Under the pieces are notes generated by a model, which did not search any database, was not told the origin of the DNA, and saw only the letters and a program-made list of their open reading frames with translations. Positions 18,503 to 27,438 of a DNA stretch of 64,000 bases are shown here, in pieces. Position numbers and translations under genes: made by a program. The first letter of the stretch is position 1; the number at the start of each line of letters is the position of its first letter. The DNA comes from Lentisphaerota bacterium (GTDB taxonomy: Bacteria > Verrucomicrobiota > Lentisphaeria > Oligosphaerales > JABHEG01). The stretch is taken from the NCBI GenBank assembly GCA_018676675.1, contig JABHEG010000280.1, positions 47,900 through 111,899 of the forward strand. The letters run 5' to 3'.

Positions 18503-19792
18503 TCAGAATCGGGGTCGTTGTCTACGTGTTGTCCGGCCGGGCCCCATGTTCTCGCCGGGCATCATCCCTTCCATCATACCGTCGTCTTGCCCCATCCCCG
18601 CACCCATGCCGCCATCTCCACCATCACGGCCGTCACGGCCGTCGGCCGTCGGGGGAGGACGGAGAAAGAGCTCGCGTGCCTTCCGTTTCTCGTACCGCTT
18701 CACACCGTAGGTCTCGGACTTCACGCCCTTGTCAGCCCGCTTGACGGTCACCGTCCTGGCAGAGACTTCGGTCACGACATAGGTTTCGTAAAGCCGCGTT
18801 GCCCGGTGTGGAAGCTTCAGTTCCTGACCAGCGACTTTGGTGTACTTTTTGGTCCTTCTGATGTTGTAGCGGTCCAAGGCATAGATGAAGCTCACGTAGT
18901 AGTCCTCTTCGAAGCCTCGGGTCTCCACCACCAAGGTGTACTTCGGGCCGTCTTCGCCCTTCTGGATGACGATTTCCGAAACGTCGCCCTCTTCTTCCTT
19001 CCTGGTTCTGGGATTGATCCGCTTGCCTGTCTTGACGGTTGCCTTAAGAATCGTGTACCCGTTGACCTCATCCCCAACGCGCAGAAGTCTGTTCCGGAGT
19101 TTCCCTCGTTTATCCGGGGCCTGGCAGGTCACATCCCAACGGGCCGGATCGTCGGCACCATTTGTCGATATCTTCCTCAGAAGTACGGGAATAGGGCGCC
19201 TGAAGGTCTTGAGATAGCGAACGAGGGTGATGAGCGGCGCGTGGTCGGCGGGATCATCCAGCTTCGTGGTTGCATTGAACTCCTCGAGATTGGTGAAGCC
19301 GTCCTTGTCCTGGTCCCGAGCCGCGTCCGTCTCGTCGCGGGAACTAAGGAAGGGGTACTGTCCCTCGACAAAGTCCGGAATCCCATCGCCGTCAGAGTCC
19401 GCCCCGACGTCCTTCTCCTTCTTCCCTTTGGGCGGCTGTTTGGCGCGACAGAAGGGGCAGTCATCCATCTCGTAGGAGATGAGGTACATGCACCGGGAGT
19501 TCAAGCAGCGGATGTATCGAGGGGGTTCAACGAGCGCGCCTTTGCCTTCTCCCTCTGTAAGCTTGATGAGGAGAGCGGGATCGTCAAGAAGCTTATCAAT
19601 CTTGACCGGCGTTCGCTTGATTGGGTCAAGGACTTTGCGGCCCGAGTCAATCGAGCCGGCGCGATCTTGAAGGTCTCGTACATCGCTCCGGGCAACTTTG
19701 AGGCAGTGCAGCATGTAATAGCAGGCTACGAGCAAGCCGACCAAGGCAAAACCCAAAGCAAGCTTCTCACAATGTCGAATCAGAAACTGCAA
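18503..19792 (-). CDS. Amuc_1099-like pilus-system protein
   Basis: Inner-membrane-anchored component expected to partner with the Amuc_1100-like protein and the secretin. I place the start at TTG 19792, 10 bases after AGGAG, because the upstream frame overlaps the preceding gene and the TTG is directly followed by a short cytoplasmic stretch and one membrane segment (LGFALVGLLVACYYMLHCL). The soluble part carries a zinc-ribbon-like set (CLNSRCMYL...DDCPFC) and two calcium-loop-like repeats (DSDGDGIPDFVEG and DQDKDGFTNLEEF). The later part is a basic beta-rich region (VVTEVSARTVTVKRADKGVK), and the tail is Met/Gly-rich (MEGMMPGENMG). The assignment rests mainly on position in the conserved five-gene order plus topology, so the family name is less certain than for the PilM-like and secretin genes. 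Confidence 0.65.
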   Translation of the reverse strand: MQFLIRHCEKLALGFALVGLLVACYYMLHCLKVARSDVRDLQDRAGSIDSGRKVLDPIKRTPVKIDKLLDDPALLIKLTEGEGKGALVEPPRYIRCLNSRCMYLISYEMDDCPFCRAKQPPKGKKEKDVGADSDGDGIPDFVEGQYPFLSSRDETDAARDQDKDGFTNLEEFNATTKLDDPADHAPLITLVRYLKTFRRPIPVLLRKISTNGADDPARWDVTCQAPDKRGKLRNRLLRVGDEVNGYTILKATVKTGKRINPRTRKEEEGDVSEIVIQKGEDGPKYTLVVETRGFEEDYYVSFIYALDRYNIRRTKKYTKVAGQELKLPHRATRLYETYVVTEVSARTVTVKRADKGVKSETYGVKRYEKRKARELFLRPPPTADGRDGRDGGDGGMGAGMGQDDGMMEGMMPGENMGPGRTTRRQRPRF

Positions 19793-19796
19793 AAGC

Positions 19797-20885
19797 TCAA
19801 TTCTCCTCTTCGTCGTCGCTATCGGGCGGCATGAACTCGACCAGCTCGAACCGCAGCTCAGCTCGCAGCGGACGCGGGCTTTCGAATGCATCCAGGTGTT
19901 TGCGCTGCAGGGCGATTTCCTCGCTGCCGCCGTCGTCATTTCCGCCTTCGCTGCCTCGCGAGCCCCGGCCCTGGCCTATCCGGCCGCGACCCATGCCGCC
20001 GCCCATACCTTCCATGCCACCGCCCATACCTTCCATGCCGCCGCCCATACCCTCCATGCCGCCCCCCATACCTTCCATGCCGCCCCCCATACCTTCCATG
20101 CCGCCGCCCCCCATGCCACCTTCACTGTTTCCGCCCTCGCCGCCCCCGGTTCGTCCCTTGTAGCTAGCCACAACCCCGTTAGGGGCTTGATCTTCCGACT
20201 CCAGCGACATGTAACGGAGGAAGAAAAGGAACCTGGAATCGCGGTGAAACAGGTCAACCAGCTTGCTGACCTGCGACAGCGTGCCGATCACGGTGATTTC
20301 TATGGGAATGACATTGTACAGTCCCTCTTCGCGCTCGCCCAATTGCATCGGTCGGCGAAGGTCACTCAGCTCACTGACCTCAGCCAAGCCAACCAGCCTG
20401 ACGATCTCTCTCACGACTGTGAGCTGCCTGAGAATGCCGGGCACATGGGAAGCGTGGGGCAGGGAATTTGCCTTGGCCAGTGTATCGAACGAGAAGTACT
20501 TGCAGCCTGTCCCCGGCATGATGTTCTTGTCTTGGAGATCCCGGTTCATGGCCCGGATGTCGTTGTCCAGGATGCGAACACACTCGAGCGACGTGGGAGG
20601 TCGCTCGCGAGGGATTCGATACTGCTTGGTAAGTAAAGTGCGGAGGTCGCGGAACTTCCCGCGCACAAGTTCCGCGTTCTGCCGGGCAATCAACAGGTTG
20701 CTCTTGGTGAGCCCGTAGCTGTTGCTCGCTATCTTTTTGTAGAACTCCTTCTGACGGGTGACTTTGTCAGCCAGATCCGACGCCGTTGAGGAGGCCTGCT
20801 TGATTCCCAGGATGATAAAGACCGCCAACGCGAGACAAGCGATCGCGTAGATGATCAGGCCCATATTTTTTCGTATCAGATCCAT
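19797..20885 (-). CDS. Amuc_1100-like pilus protein
   Basis: 362 residues. A single N-terminal membrane anchor (MGLIIYAIACLALAVFIIL) is followed by a coiled-coil region and a PilO-like fold (IEITVIGTLSQVSKLVDLFHR, then FLFFLRYMSLES). This architecture matches Amuc_1100, a PilO-like pilus-associated protein studied in Akkermansia as an immunologically active surface protein. Unlike the shorter Akkermansia protein, it has a Gly/Met-rich insertion with five GGGMEGM repeats before the C-terminal strand (LRAELRFELVEFMPP). The stop lies 4 bases before the predicted start of the 1099-like gene, so the two are probably translationally coupled. It lies between the PilM-like and 1099-like genes, the expected order. 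Confidence 0.75.
   Translation of the reverse strand: MDLIRKNMGLIIYAIACLALAVFIILGIKQASSTASDLADKVTRQKEFYKKIASNSYGLTKSNLLIARQNAELVRGKFRDLRTLLTKQYRIPRERPPTSLECVRILDNDIRAMNRDLQDKNIMPGTGCKYFSFDTLAKANSLPHASHVPGILRQLTVVREIVRLVGLAEVSELSDLRRPMQLGEREEGLYNVIPIEITVIGTLSQVSKLVDLFHRDSRFLFFLRYMSLESEDQAPNGVVASYKGRTGGGEGGNSEGGMGGGGMEGMGGGMEGMGGGMEGMGGGMEGMGGGMEGMGGGMGRGRIGQGRGSRGSEGGNDDGGSEEIALQRKHLDAFESPRPLRAELRFELVEFMPPDSDDEEEN
19998..20103 (-). repeat. Five tandem 21-bp units encoding GGGMEGM
   Basis: Five near-identical 21-base units in the Amuc_1100-like gene encode a heptapeptide repeat. Only occasional synonymous differences separate the units, which suggests recent expansion. In-frame copy-number variation is likely. 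Confidence 0.85.
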
Positions 20886-20965
20886 GAACGAACCTTATCT
20901 CGTTCCGTTCCTGCCCAGGCCCATCATCAACCGAACGGAAGATGTCCGGAAGGGCCTCACAGCGT

Positions 20966-22993
20966 CTACTTGGCCTTATAGAAAGCCAGCGGTTCCACCA
21001 ACTTCACCTGCAGCGAGAACGTACTCAGATTCTGTACAACGTTCGGCGGTTGGTAGATGACGATGCCGGTAAAATTATCGTCTTCATCAAAGAGCTCAGA
21101 AGCCTGGAGACGGGCCACATAGGTCAACTCCGGTGTAGCCTTGGGTTCCACCGGCTTCTTCTTCGCCTCGTCGTCATCGTCGTCATCGTCGTCGTTGCCC
21201 TGAAGCGGATCACGGGGGCCGTCCTCATCCTGCTCATCTGCCTTCCCGTCATCATCGTCGCCATCGCCATCATCGGCGTTGCCACGGCCTCGGCCTATCG
21301 CTCCCCGGGCCTCCATCACAACGCTATGTCCATAGAGCTCGATCCCGGTGACCATCGCCTCTCCTCCGCTGTCGCCGCCACCGCCACCGCCCATTCCCAT
21401 GCCCATACCCCCGTCGCCCATGCCCATTCCCATTCCGCCTTCCGCGCCACCCTCAGCCCCCATTCCCATCTCCATGGCCCCGTCGCCGCCGCCGCTGTTG
21501 CCCATGCCCATGCCGGTGCCTTGAGTGGTCGTCGTGCCACTGGCCGCCCGGACGGACTTGATTTCGCCGATGATCGGCTTCACACTCACGAGCCAAAGGC
21601 CTTCAGGGCGCAGGCGGAACAGCTCGTTGTAGAGGCGGGGCCAGATCATCCGTTCGCCGAGCTTGGCTTCGACTTCGGCATACTGAGCCTGCACACTGTC
21701 AACTTCGCTTCGCGCCTCACGGATCTTCTTGTCCAACGTGTCGAGCTTGACGATGTTCTTGTCGGTTTTCTCATGGACGCCCTGATAGAGCACGGCGCGC
21801 TGTTTGTTGGCCAACAAGGCAATCAACAGAATGAGGATCATACAGGCGAGAACGGCAAAAACGTAGGGCTTCTTCTTCTTGAAGGCCTGCTGACGGCGAA
21901 TCGTCTCCGGAATCAGGCTCACCTCAATCGGGCAGGGCATGTGGTACCGCAATCCCAGCCCGATCACCTCGCTGAACATGTGAGCGACTTCCTGGAGACG
22001 CTGGCGATTGATGTCGGGGCCCAAGTTCACGACCTGGAAGGGATTCAGGTAATGGACCTCCATCCGGAGCTTCTCCGCGAAGAAGTGGTCCGTATAGGTC
22101 ATGGTCGAGCTGCCGCCGGTCAGGAAAAGAGCGCTGGGGCGATTGCCCTTCTGGTGAGCCCGATAGACGCTGATTGACCGATTGATCTCACCGTGCAGCC
22201 GGGCCATGACATTCCGTATGATCTTGGAAACGGCCGCAGCCACCTCTGACTCAGGCTCGGCGTAGGCTCCGCCCAGGGCGACGAAGCCGTGCCGCCGTTT
22301 CAGTTCCTCAGCCTCGGCAAAGCCGATTCCGAATTCCTTTGCGATCTGCTGGGTGATCGAGTGGCCGGCAATAGGGATCGTGCGAGCAAAGAAACGGTTG
22401 CGATCCGCAAACAGGAGATTGGTGCTCCGCCCGCCGATGTTGAGGACCATCGCGCAGTCCTGGTCACCGACGTGGTTGGCCCGGGCGGCGTTGTAACAGG
22501 CTGCGGGCGCAACGTCAACTCGGATGGGCTCCAACCCAACCGCCTGGACAGCGCCGGTCATCTGCTCGACGATCTCGTTCTTGATCACGACGAACATCAC
22601 GTCCATTTCCTCGGCTTCCGGATTGGCGATCAACTGGTAATCCCAGATGACCTCTTCCATAGGAAACGGAACATTCTGCCGCGCCTCGAACTCCACGATC
22701 TGTCGTACACGACTCTCTTCCTCAGAGACCGGGGGGAGCTTAACAAAACGGGTGAAGGCCGCCTGGCCGGAGATCGAGAGCATACAGCGGCGGGAGGTGA
22801 AGTTGTTCTCAACGAGCATCTGGCGCAGAAGACCGGCGACGACGACGGAGCGGGAACTCTCGGTGAGTTCCTCCTCATACTCCCGTTGGGTGAAGCCAAT
22901 AAGGGATACCCCTTCCTTGGGGTACTCGAACTCGCCAACCTTGATGCTTGTAGCACCAATGTCGATGGCCAGTACTCGGTCTACACGCGCCAT
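20966..22993 (-). CDS. pilM: PilM-like ATPase fused to a PilN-like membrane domain (Amuc_1101 family)
   Basis: The N-terminal ~350 residues are a PilM/FtsA-like actin-fold ATPase: the phosphate loop VLAIDIGATSIKVGEF, VLNIGGRSTNLLF as second phosphate motif, and FLTGGSSTM as the adenosine motif. KLPPVSEEESRVRQIVEFEA is a typical PilM segment. At about residue 370 a basic stretch (QQAFKKKKPYVF) leads into a membrane helix (VLACMILILLIALLA), then a coiled coil and a PilN-like segment (RPEGLWLVSVKPI). It thus combines cytoplasmic ATPase and PilN functions in one protein. A Gly/Met-rich tract (GMGMGDGGMGMGMG) and an Asp run interrupt the periplasmic part. It lies 53 bases after the 1102-like gene and 80 before the 1100-like gene, consistent with one operon. 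Confidence 0.85.
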   Translation of the reverse strand: MARVDRVLAIDIGATSIKVGEFEYPKEGVSLIGFTQREYEEELTESSRSVVVAGLLRQMLVENNFTSRRCMLSISGQAAFTRFVKLPPVSEEESRVRQIVEFEARQNVPFPMEEVIWDYQLIANPEAEEMDVMFVVIKNEIVEQMTGAVQAVGLEPIRVDVAPAACYNAARANHVGDQDCAMVLNIGGRSTNLLFADRNRFFARTIPIAGHSITQQIAKEFGIGFAEAEELKRRHGFVALGGAYAEPESEVAAAVSKIIRNVMARLHGEINRSISVYRAHQKGNRPSALFLTGGSSTMTYTDHFFAEKLRMEVHYLNPFQVVNLGPDINRQRLQEVAHMFSEVIGLGLRYHMPCPIEVSLIPETIRRQQAFKKKKPYVFAVLACMILILLIALLANKQRAVLYQGVHEKTDKNIVKLDTLDKKIREARSEVDSVQAQYAEVEAKLGERMIWPRLYNELFRLRPEGLWLVSVKPIIGEIKSVRAASGTTTTQGTGMGMGNSGGGDGAMEMGMGAEGGAEGGMGMGMGDGGMGMGMGGGGGGDSGGEAMVTGIELYGHSVVMEARGAIGRGRGNADDGDGDDDDGKADEQDEDGPRDPLQGNDDDDDDDDEAKKKPVEPKATPELTYVARLQASELFDEDDNFTGIVIYQPPNVVQNLSTFSLQVKLVEPLAFYKAK

Positions 22994-23046
22994 GTTGAGG
23001 TTTCCGCGAAGGGGTCTTTAGAGGATGCCGTTGAAGGGCCCTTCCA

Positions 23047-23679
23047 TCAACGGCGGGGCTTGAGATGCTCGTAAAAGTCGTAATCAAGAGGAGCGAAGGG
23101 CGTCTCATCCCGGGTCATCAGCTCGTTCTCCCGGATATGGACACGCGGTTCTCGCGCTTCCCACCACGTGCCGCGAAGATCCTTGGATTTTGCCTCACGG
23201 TACGTGTCTGAGGATTCCCCATTGACCTTTGTCCGCACGTAGATGCCAATATCGTTCTTGTTTATTCGGTCTGTTCCATAGTAACGACGAATGAACGCAG
23301 GACGCAGGTATACGACAGCGTGATGAGTCGCGCCCTTCGCCGTTTCAACGTCGACGTAAGTCACGGTTCGCTTTAAGAGAAACGGCTTTGACGATGACTT
23401 GGGGGAAAGAATGACAGACCATTCGAGTTCCACTTCATCCAGCCAACCCCGGTCGCCGCCGCGGGCTTCATACTCGACGGTGATCTGGTACCACCTGTAC
23501 TCACGGGTGGCACGAGGATTGCTCATCGCCTGGAACTCGGGACTGTCCTTGTGTTGAAGGTCCAAGTCCGTGATCCGTAAGGCCCCGCGCTTCTTGGCCT
23601 GGCCTGAAGCAGGAGCACAGCAGAAGGATACAACAAGGGCGAAACAAGCAGCGTATGACAGCAAACGGGTTGTGGTCAT
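23047..23679 (-). CDS. Amuc_1102-like pilus-associated secreted protein
   Basis: 210 residues from ATG 23679, which has AGGAG 10 bases upstream and starts a clear signal peptide (MTTTRLLSYAACFALVVSF to ASGQA). A longer frame upstream is Arg/Ser-rich and not secretory, so I rejected it. The mature part is beta-rich (YRWYQITVEYEARGG, LDEVELEWSVIL, HHAVVYLRPAFIRRYYG) with no catalytic motif. It is the first gene of the pilus operon, behind a good promoter. The assignment to the Amuc_1102 family rests on size, secretion and position, and is moderately secure. Confidence 0.7.
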   Translation of the reverse strand: MTTTRLLSYAACFALVVSFCCAPASGQAKKRGALRITDLDLQHKDSPEFQAMSNPRATREYRWYQITVEYEARGGDRGWLDEVELEWSVILSPKSSSKPFLLKRTVTYVDVETAKGATHHAVVYLRPAFIRRYYGTDRINKNDIGIYVRTKVNGESSDTYREAKSKDLRGTWWEAREPRVHIRENELMTRDETPFAPLDYDFYEHLKPRR

Positions 23680-23852
23680 ATAGGGCCCACTCCTGAACAG
23701 CATACTCCGCCGTACGAGGTCTCGCTTCCGGGGACGAACCCGGAGCCCGTTCTCCAGCCTCCGTAGAGGTTCTGACCACGGTCGACTACTAGCGGATTTC
23801 TTCGAGCAAAAGCGACACAATCATCACGTCAGTCGAGGCACAATGCCGGGAC

Positions 23853-23880
23853 AGTATAGCACTTCCGAAAGTCAACACAA
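23853..23880 (-). promoter_or_regulatory. Sigma70-like promoter of the pilus operon
   Basis: TTGTGT (23875-23880) and TATACT (23853-23858) are separated by 16 bases on the minus strand, about 175 bases upstream of the 1102-like start. No other strong pair was seen in the 23680-24023 space, which otherwise holds nothing I recognise. Confidence 0.55.
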
Positions 23881-24023
23881 GCTACTAAAGGTAGCCTCGG
23901 AATCGCGCAAAATCAAGTATCGTGCCCCGTGCCTGCGCCTCGGAGGGCCTGCGCCGGCCTATCGCTGCCCCATGCGACTCGGGTAACTGACGCCTCCGTC
24001 CGGAGAGAGACAACTGCTCCGGG

Positions 24024-25007
24024 TCAGTCCCGTCTGGATGACCACCGTAACCTGGACTGCATGGTTGGTTGCAGCCGGGCCGAGTTTCCGAAATTGGCCT
24101 CGGCTACAGCCGCGGACAGGGCCAACGGCACCCTCGACTTCGCGGAAGTGACTCGCCCCTCCATCTCCTTTGTGCGGGCCACCATTTCCTGCTGGGCCGC
24201 GATGGCGGCGGCCCGCCTGACCTCGGCCTGTGCCTGGGCGATGCGCTTGTCCGCTCCGGCCTGTGCCGACTTGAGACGGGCCGATATGTTGTCCAGCACG
24301 TCGATGTCGGATATGTCGACCGACACGATCTCGAAGCACGTGCCGCTGTCAAGGCCACGGGCCAGGATGTGTTCAGATATGAGCTCGGGCTTCTCCAGGA
24401 TCTCCCGATGAGATGGGGCACGCCCGATCGCGGAGACAATTCCCTCTCCCACGCGGGCCACGATGGTGTCTGCCCCGGCTCCGCCCACCAGCCGGTCAAG
24501 TTGCGTCCGGACGGTGATCCGAGCTCGGGCAGCGAGGCGAATTCCGTCCCGAGATACACCGGAGAGAGCATCTTTCTGAGCGGTTGCGGGAGGACAGACA
24601 AGAACCTTCGGCTGCACCCGCGTATTGACGGCATCGACGACATCGCGCCCGGCCAGGTCAATGGCGGCAAGCATGGCAAAGTCGACATCCAGACCAGCTT
24701 TGCTGGCCGACACGAGGGCGTCCGCTACACCGTCCAGATCGCCCCCGGACATCACATGGACCTGCAAGTCATCCAGGCGGACCTCGAGACCCGCTTTGTA
24801 GAGGGTGATCATGGCTCGAACGACCCTGGCAGGATCAATCTGCCGAAGACGCATCACAACCATATCAAGAAGCCCAACCGGGACGCCGGCAGCCTTCACC
24901 TGCGGCCAAAGGTCGATGAAGACCAGGACCACGGCCCCGACCACGAGGAGAACCACGACCGCCAAAGCAACCGCAACCCCGATCAGTATCTGAAGCACTG
25001 GTGTCAT
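24024..25007 (-). CDS. floA: Flotillin-like protein FloA
   Basis: 327 residues. Scaffold of membrane microdomains (functional rafts) at the cytoplasmic membrane. It begins with a long hydrophobic hairpin (LQILIGVAVALAVVVLLVVGAVVLVFI) typical of FloA. The PHB/SPFH domain includes MVVMRLRQIDPARVVRAMI, VNTRVQPKVLVCPPA and ARARITVRTQLDRLVGGAG. The C-terminal Ala/Glu-rich helix (RIAQAQAEVRRAAAIAAQQ) is the usual flotillin oligomerisation segment. Length is close to the B. subtilis protein. The gene follows guaB after 33 bases; the NfeD-like partner often found beside floA is absent. Confidence 0.9.
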   Translation of the reverse strand: MTPVLQILIGVAVALAVVVLLVVGAVVLVFIDLWPQVKAAGVPVGLLDMVVMRLRQIDPARVVRAMITLYKAGLEVRLDDLQVHVMSGGDLDGVADALVSASKAGLDVDFAMLAAIDLAGRDVVDAVNTRVQPKVLVCPPATAQKDALSGVSRDGIRLAARARITVRTQLDRLVGGAGADTIVARVGEGIVSAIGRAPSHREILEKPELISEHILARGLDSGTCFEIVSVDISDIDVLDNISARLKSAQAGADKRIAQAQAEVRRAAAIAAQQEMVARTKEMEGRVTSAKSRVPLALSAAVAEANFGNSARLQPTMQSRLRWSSRRD

Positions 25008-25040
25008 GTGGTGTGTCCCATCATTCGGGGGGAAGCCGGA

Positions 25041-26534
25041 TCAGGTCGCTCGGTAGTTGGGGGCGTCTTTGATGACCTTGACGTCATGCGGATGGGCCTC
25101 CTGGCGGCCGGCGGCGGTCACCCGCACAAAGCGCCCCTTGCTCTGGAGTTCAGGCACGGTGCGAGCCCCACAATACCCGAGGGAGAAACGCAGCCCTCCC
25201 GCATATTGGTGAATGACGTCGGAGAGACATCCACGGTAGGGGATCATTCCCTCAATACCTTGGGGGACAAGCTTCTCGGCTTCCACCCCATGCTGGCTGT
25301 AGCGCTCGCGGCTTCCCTGCCCCGTCTTCATGGCGTCCAGACTCCCCATCCCCCGGTAGAGAACGTAGGGGCGGCCCTGGTGCAGAATGCGTTCCCCCGG
25401 ACTCTCGTCAGTTCCAGCGAGGACAGATCCCATCATCACACAATCGGCACCGGCTGCCAAGGCCTTGGCCACGTCGCCGGAGTAGGTGATCCCGCCATCA
25501 GCAATGATTGGTATCTCCCCTTGAACGGCCTGCGAAGCCCGGTAAATGGCCGTCACCTGTGGGATTCCGACTCCCGCGACGATGCGTGTCGTACAGATCG
25601 AGCCCGGACCAATTCCGACCTTGATGGCATCGGCTCCGGCATCCAGCAACGCCCGAGCGCCTTCACCAGTGCCAATGTTGCCCGCCACCACGTCGAGATC
25701 TGAGTAGGCCTTCTTCAACTGGTCAATGGTCTCGATGACCCCCTTTGAGTGCCCATGTGCCGTGTCGATAACCAGCGCATCGACGTCGGCGTCGACGAGG
25801 GCCTCGATCCTCTCCTCGTCAAATGGGCTGATCGCGGCAGCGACACGCAAACGGTGTCGAGCATCACGGTTGTAGGCCGGCTCGACGTTGTCGATCAAGG
25901 TCCGGACATCGTGGAAACTGTAAAGGCCGCGAAGGCAGAAGTCGCCATCGACAATCGGGAGTTTGCCCACCTTGTTGCGCAGCATCGTCTCGAAGGCCTG
26001 TACCATGGTCGTCTCAGGGGGTGCGACAATGGGCTCCCGAGACATTACCTCCGAGACCGGAACACCGTAGTTGGTGAGAAACTTGAGGTCGCGGGATGTC
26101 AGGATGCCGACCAGGCGATCATTGTCGTCAATGATGGGGAAGCCGCTGAACTTGTAGCTGTTGCGGTCCTTCTCCTCAAGCACCTCTGAGACCAGCATGT
26201 CGTCCCGGAAAACGATGGGGCTGGTGATGAGGCCGTTCAAGTAGTGCTTGACCCTGGCCACCTCGGCCGCCTGCTCACGCGGGGTCAGATTCTTGTGGAC
26301 GACGCCTATGCCGCCGAGAGAGGCCACCGCAATCGCCATCTCGCTCTCGGTTACGGTATCCATAGCCGCGCTGACGAAAGGCACGTTGAGCGCAATATTG
26401 CGGCTGAAACGAGAGGCAACATCGGCCTCGGCAGGAAGGAAATCAGCGTACTGCGTTTCCAGGGAAACGTCATCAAACGTCAGGCCCAGGTTCCCCTGTT
26501 GGGCCATGAAGGCATCAAGGACGGGATTCGGCAC
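25041..26534 (-). CDS. guaB: Inosine-5'-monophosphate dehydrogenase
   Basis: Oxidises IMP to XMP with NAD+, the committed step of GMP synthesis. The start is GTG 26534 because GGAGGT lies 7 bases upstream; a longer ATG frame exists but lacks an RBS. 497 residues. The barrel begins with GLTFDDVSL. Two CBS domains are inserted (FPIIDDNDRLVGILTSRDL and GKLPIVDGDFCLRGLYSFHD). The catalytic loop GPGSICTTR carries the nucleophilic Cys, and IIADGGITYSGDVAKALAAGA and the flap Arg-Tyr segment SRERYSQ follow. All key elements are intact. It is transcribed from the promoter at 26620-26648. Confidence 0.96.
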   Translation of the reverse strand: MPNPVLDAFMAQQGNLGLTFDDVSLETQYADFLPAEADVASRFSRNIALNVPFVSAAMDTVTESEMAIAVASLGGIGVVHKNLTPREQAAEVARVKHYLNGLITSPIVFRDDMLVSEVLEEKDRNSYKFSGFPIIDDNDRLVGILTSRDLKFLTNYGVPVSEVMSREPIVAPPETTMVQAFETMLRNKVGKLPIVDGDFCLRGLYSFHDVRTLIDNVEPAYNRDARHRLRVAAAISPFDEERIEALVDADVDALVIDTAHGHSKGVIETIDQLKKAYSDLDVVAGNIGTGEGARALLDAGADAIKVGIGPGSICTTRIVAGVGIPQVTAIYRASQAVQGEIPIIADGGITYSGDVAKALAAGADCVMMGSVLAGTDESPGERILHQGRPYVLYRGMGSLDAMKTGQGSRERYSQHGVEAEKLVPQGIEGMIPYRGCLSDVIHQYAGGLRFSLGYCGARTVPELQSKGRFVRVTAAGRQEAHPHDVKVIKDAPNYRAT

Positions 26535-26619
26535 GGGTGTTACCTCCAAGTGCGTCGGGTGATCAGGACGACCGAAGACAGGAACGGCTATGCCGCACAC
26601 CTATCACCTTTTCCCAGGA

Positions 26620-26648
26620 AATTTACACGATCCACACGCAACATGCAA
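26620..26648 (-). promoter_or_regulatory. Sigma70-like promoter of guaB
   Basis: TTGCAT (26643-26648) and TAAATT (26620-26625) are separated by 17 bases on the minus strand, placing a transcript start about 80 bases before the GTG start of guaB. Confidence 0.65.
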
Positions 26649-26765
26649 CCGTGGAAATCACCTTGGGGAGCATCCGACAGGAATGGCCTGACGGCGCCTC
26701 CTGAGCCGCAGATCAGGCACCCAGTCCGGGCTGGAATCGCATGAAAGAGAGAGCGCCGGCAGCGG

Positions 26766-27281
26766 CTACTCGTCAGCTGAGGTATCCGCTGGCCGGACGA
26801 TAACCCGCTTCAGTCCCTCGCCTTCCTCCGGTCCACTTTCCGTGACGATGCCATCGTAGTCGCGGAGGGTCACGTGGACGACGCGGCGGTCGCGGGCATT
26901 CAGTGGGGCGGTCGACTTTTCCTGCCCCCACCGCTCAACTTCCTTGGCGGCGTCATTGGCCATCTGCTCTAGTCGTTCGCTATCCACTGGAGCGCCTCCA
27001 CGCCGACGCGCTGGAGCCTTCCGCTGGTAGCCGTCCACGTCGAGAGCTATCCACGGGAACTTGCCGTATTTCTTGCGCATCATCCGATTGAGCAGCAGTT
27101 CCATGCTCTGGAGGTAGTGCCCTTTGCGGCCAATGAGACGTCCGGGCTCGTCAGTCTTGAGGCTGAGAGTAATCCCCTGGCTGTCCTCCAGCTCATTGAT
27201 CTCGACTGTAAAGCCAAGCAGCTCAACCATCCGGTTGAGGCTGGACACCCCGTGTTCCTTCTGTTCAGGCGTGACGTCCAT
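26766..27281 (-). CDS. khpB: KH-R3H RNA-binding protein KhpB (Jag/SpoIIIJ-associated)
   Basis: 171 residues. A KH domain with the GxxG loop in GRLIGRKGHYLQ is followed by an R3H domain (PLNARDRRVVHVTLRDY). The N-terminal Jag_N domain present in Firmicutes is missing, so this is the short form. The RBS AAGGAG precedes the ATG. It follows yidC by 157 bases, the conserved order rpmH-rnpA-yidD-yidC-jag. It binds RNA and is linked in other bacteria to cell-wall and division control. The acidic tail (ESGPEEGEG) is ordinary for the family. Confidence 0.9.
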   Translation of the reverse strand: MDVTPEQKEHGVSSLNRMVELLGFTVEINELEDSQGITLSLKTDEPGRLIGRKGHYLQSMELLLNRMMRKKYGKFPWIALDVDGYQRKAPARRRGGAPVDSERLEQMANDAAKEVERWGQEKSTAPLNARDRRVVHVTLRDYDGIVTESGPEEGEGLKRVIVRPADTSADE

Positions 27282-27438
27282 TCCTTAACTCCTTCGTTGC
27301 GTGCGGCTTTGTGCCGCGGGGAGAGCAGTTTCTCGTCCTATCCCGGCAAGGCCCACGTGCTCGGCAGCATTTCGGTGCCTCCCGACGCGCAGTGAGGGCG
27401 CCCGGAAGGGTGGGGTAACGGCGCTTGCGCGGAAAAAC

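Noticed and set aside
23680..23820. Longer start of the Amuc_1102-like protein
   Set aside because: The extra 47 residues are Arg/Ser-rich and would precede a normal signal peptide, and the first ATG-type start lacks an RBS.
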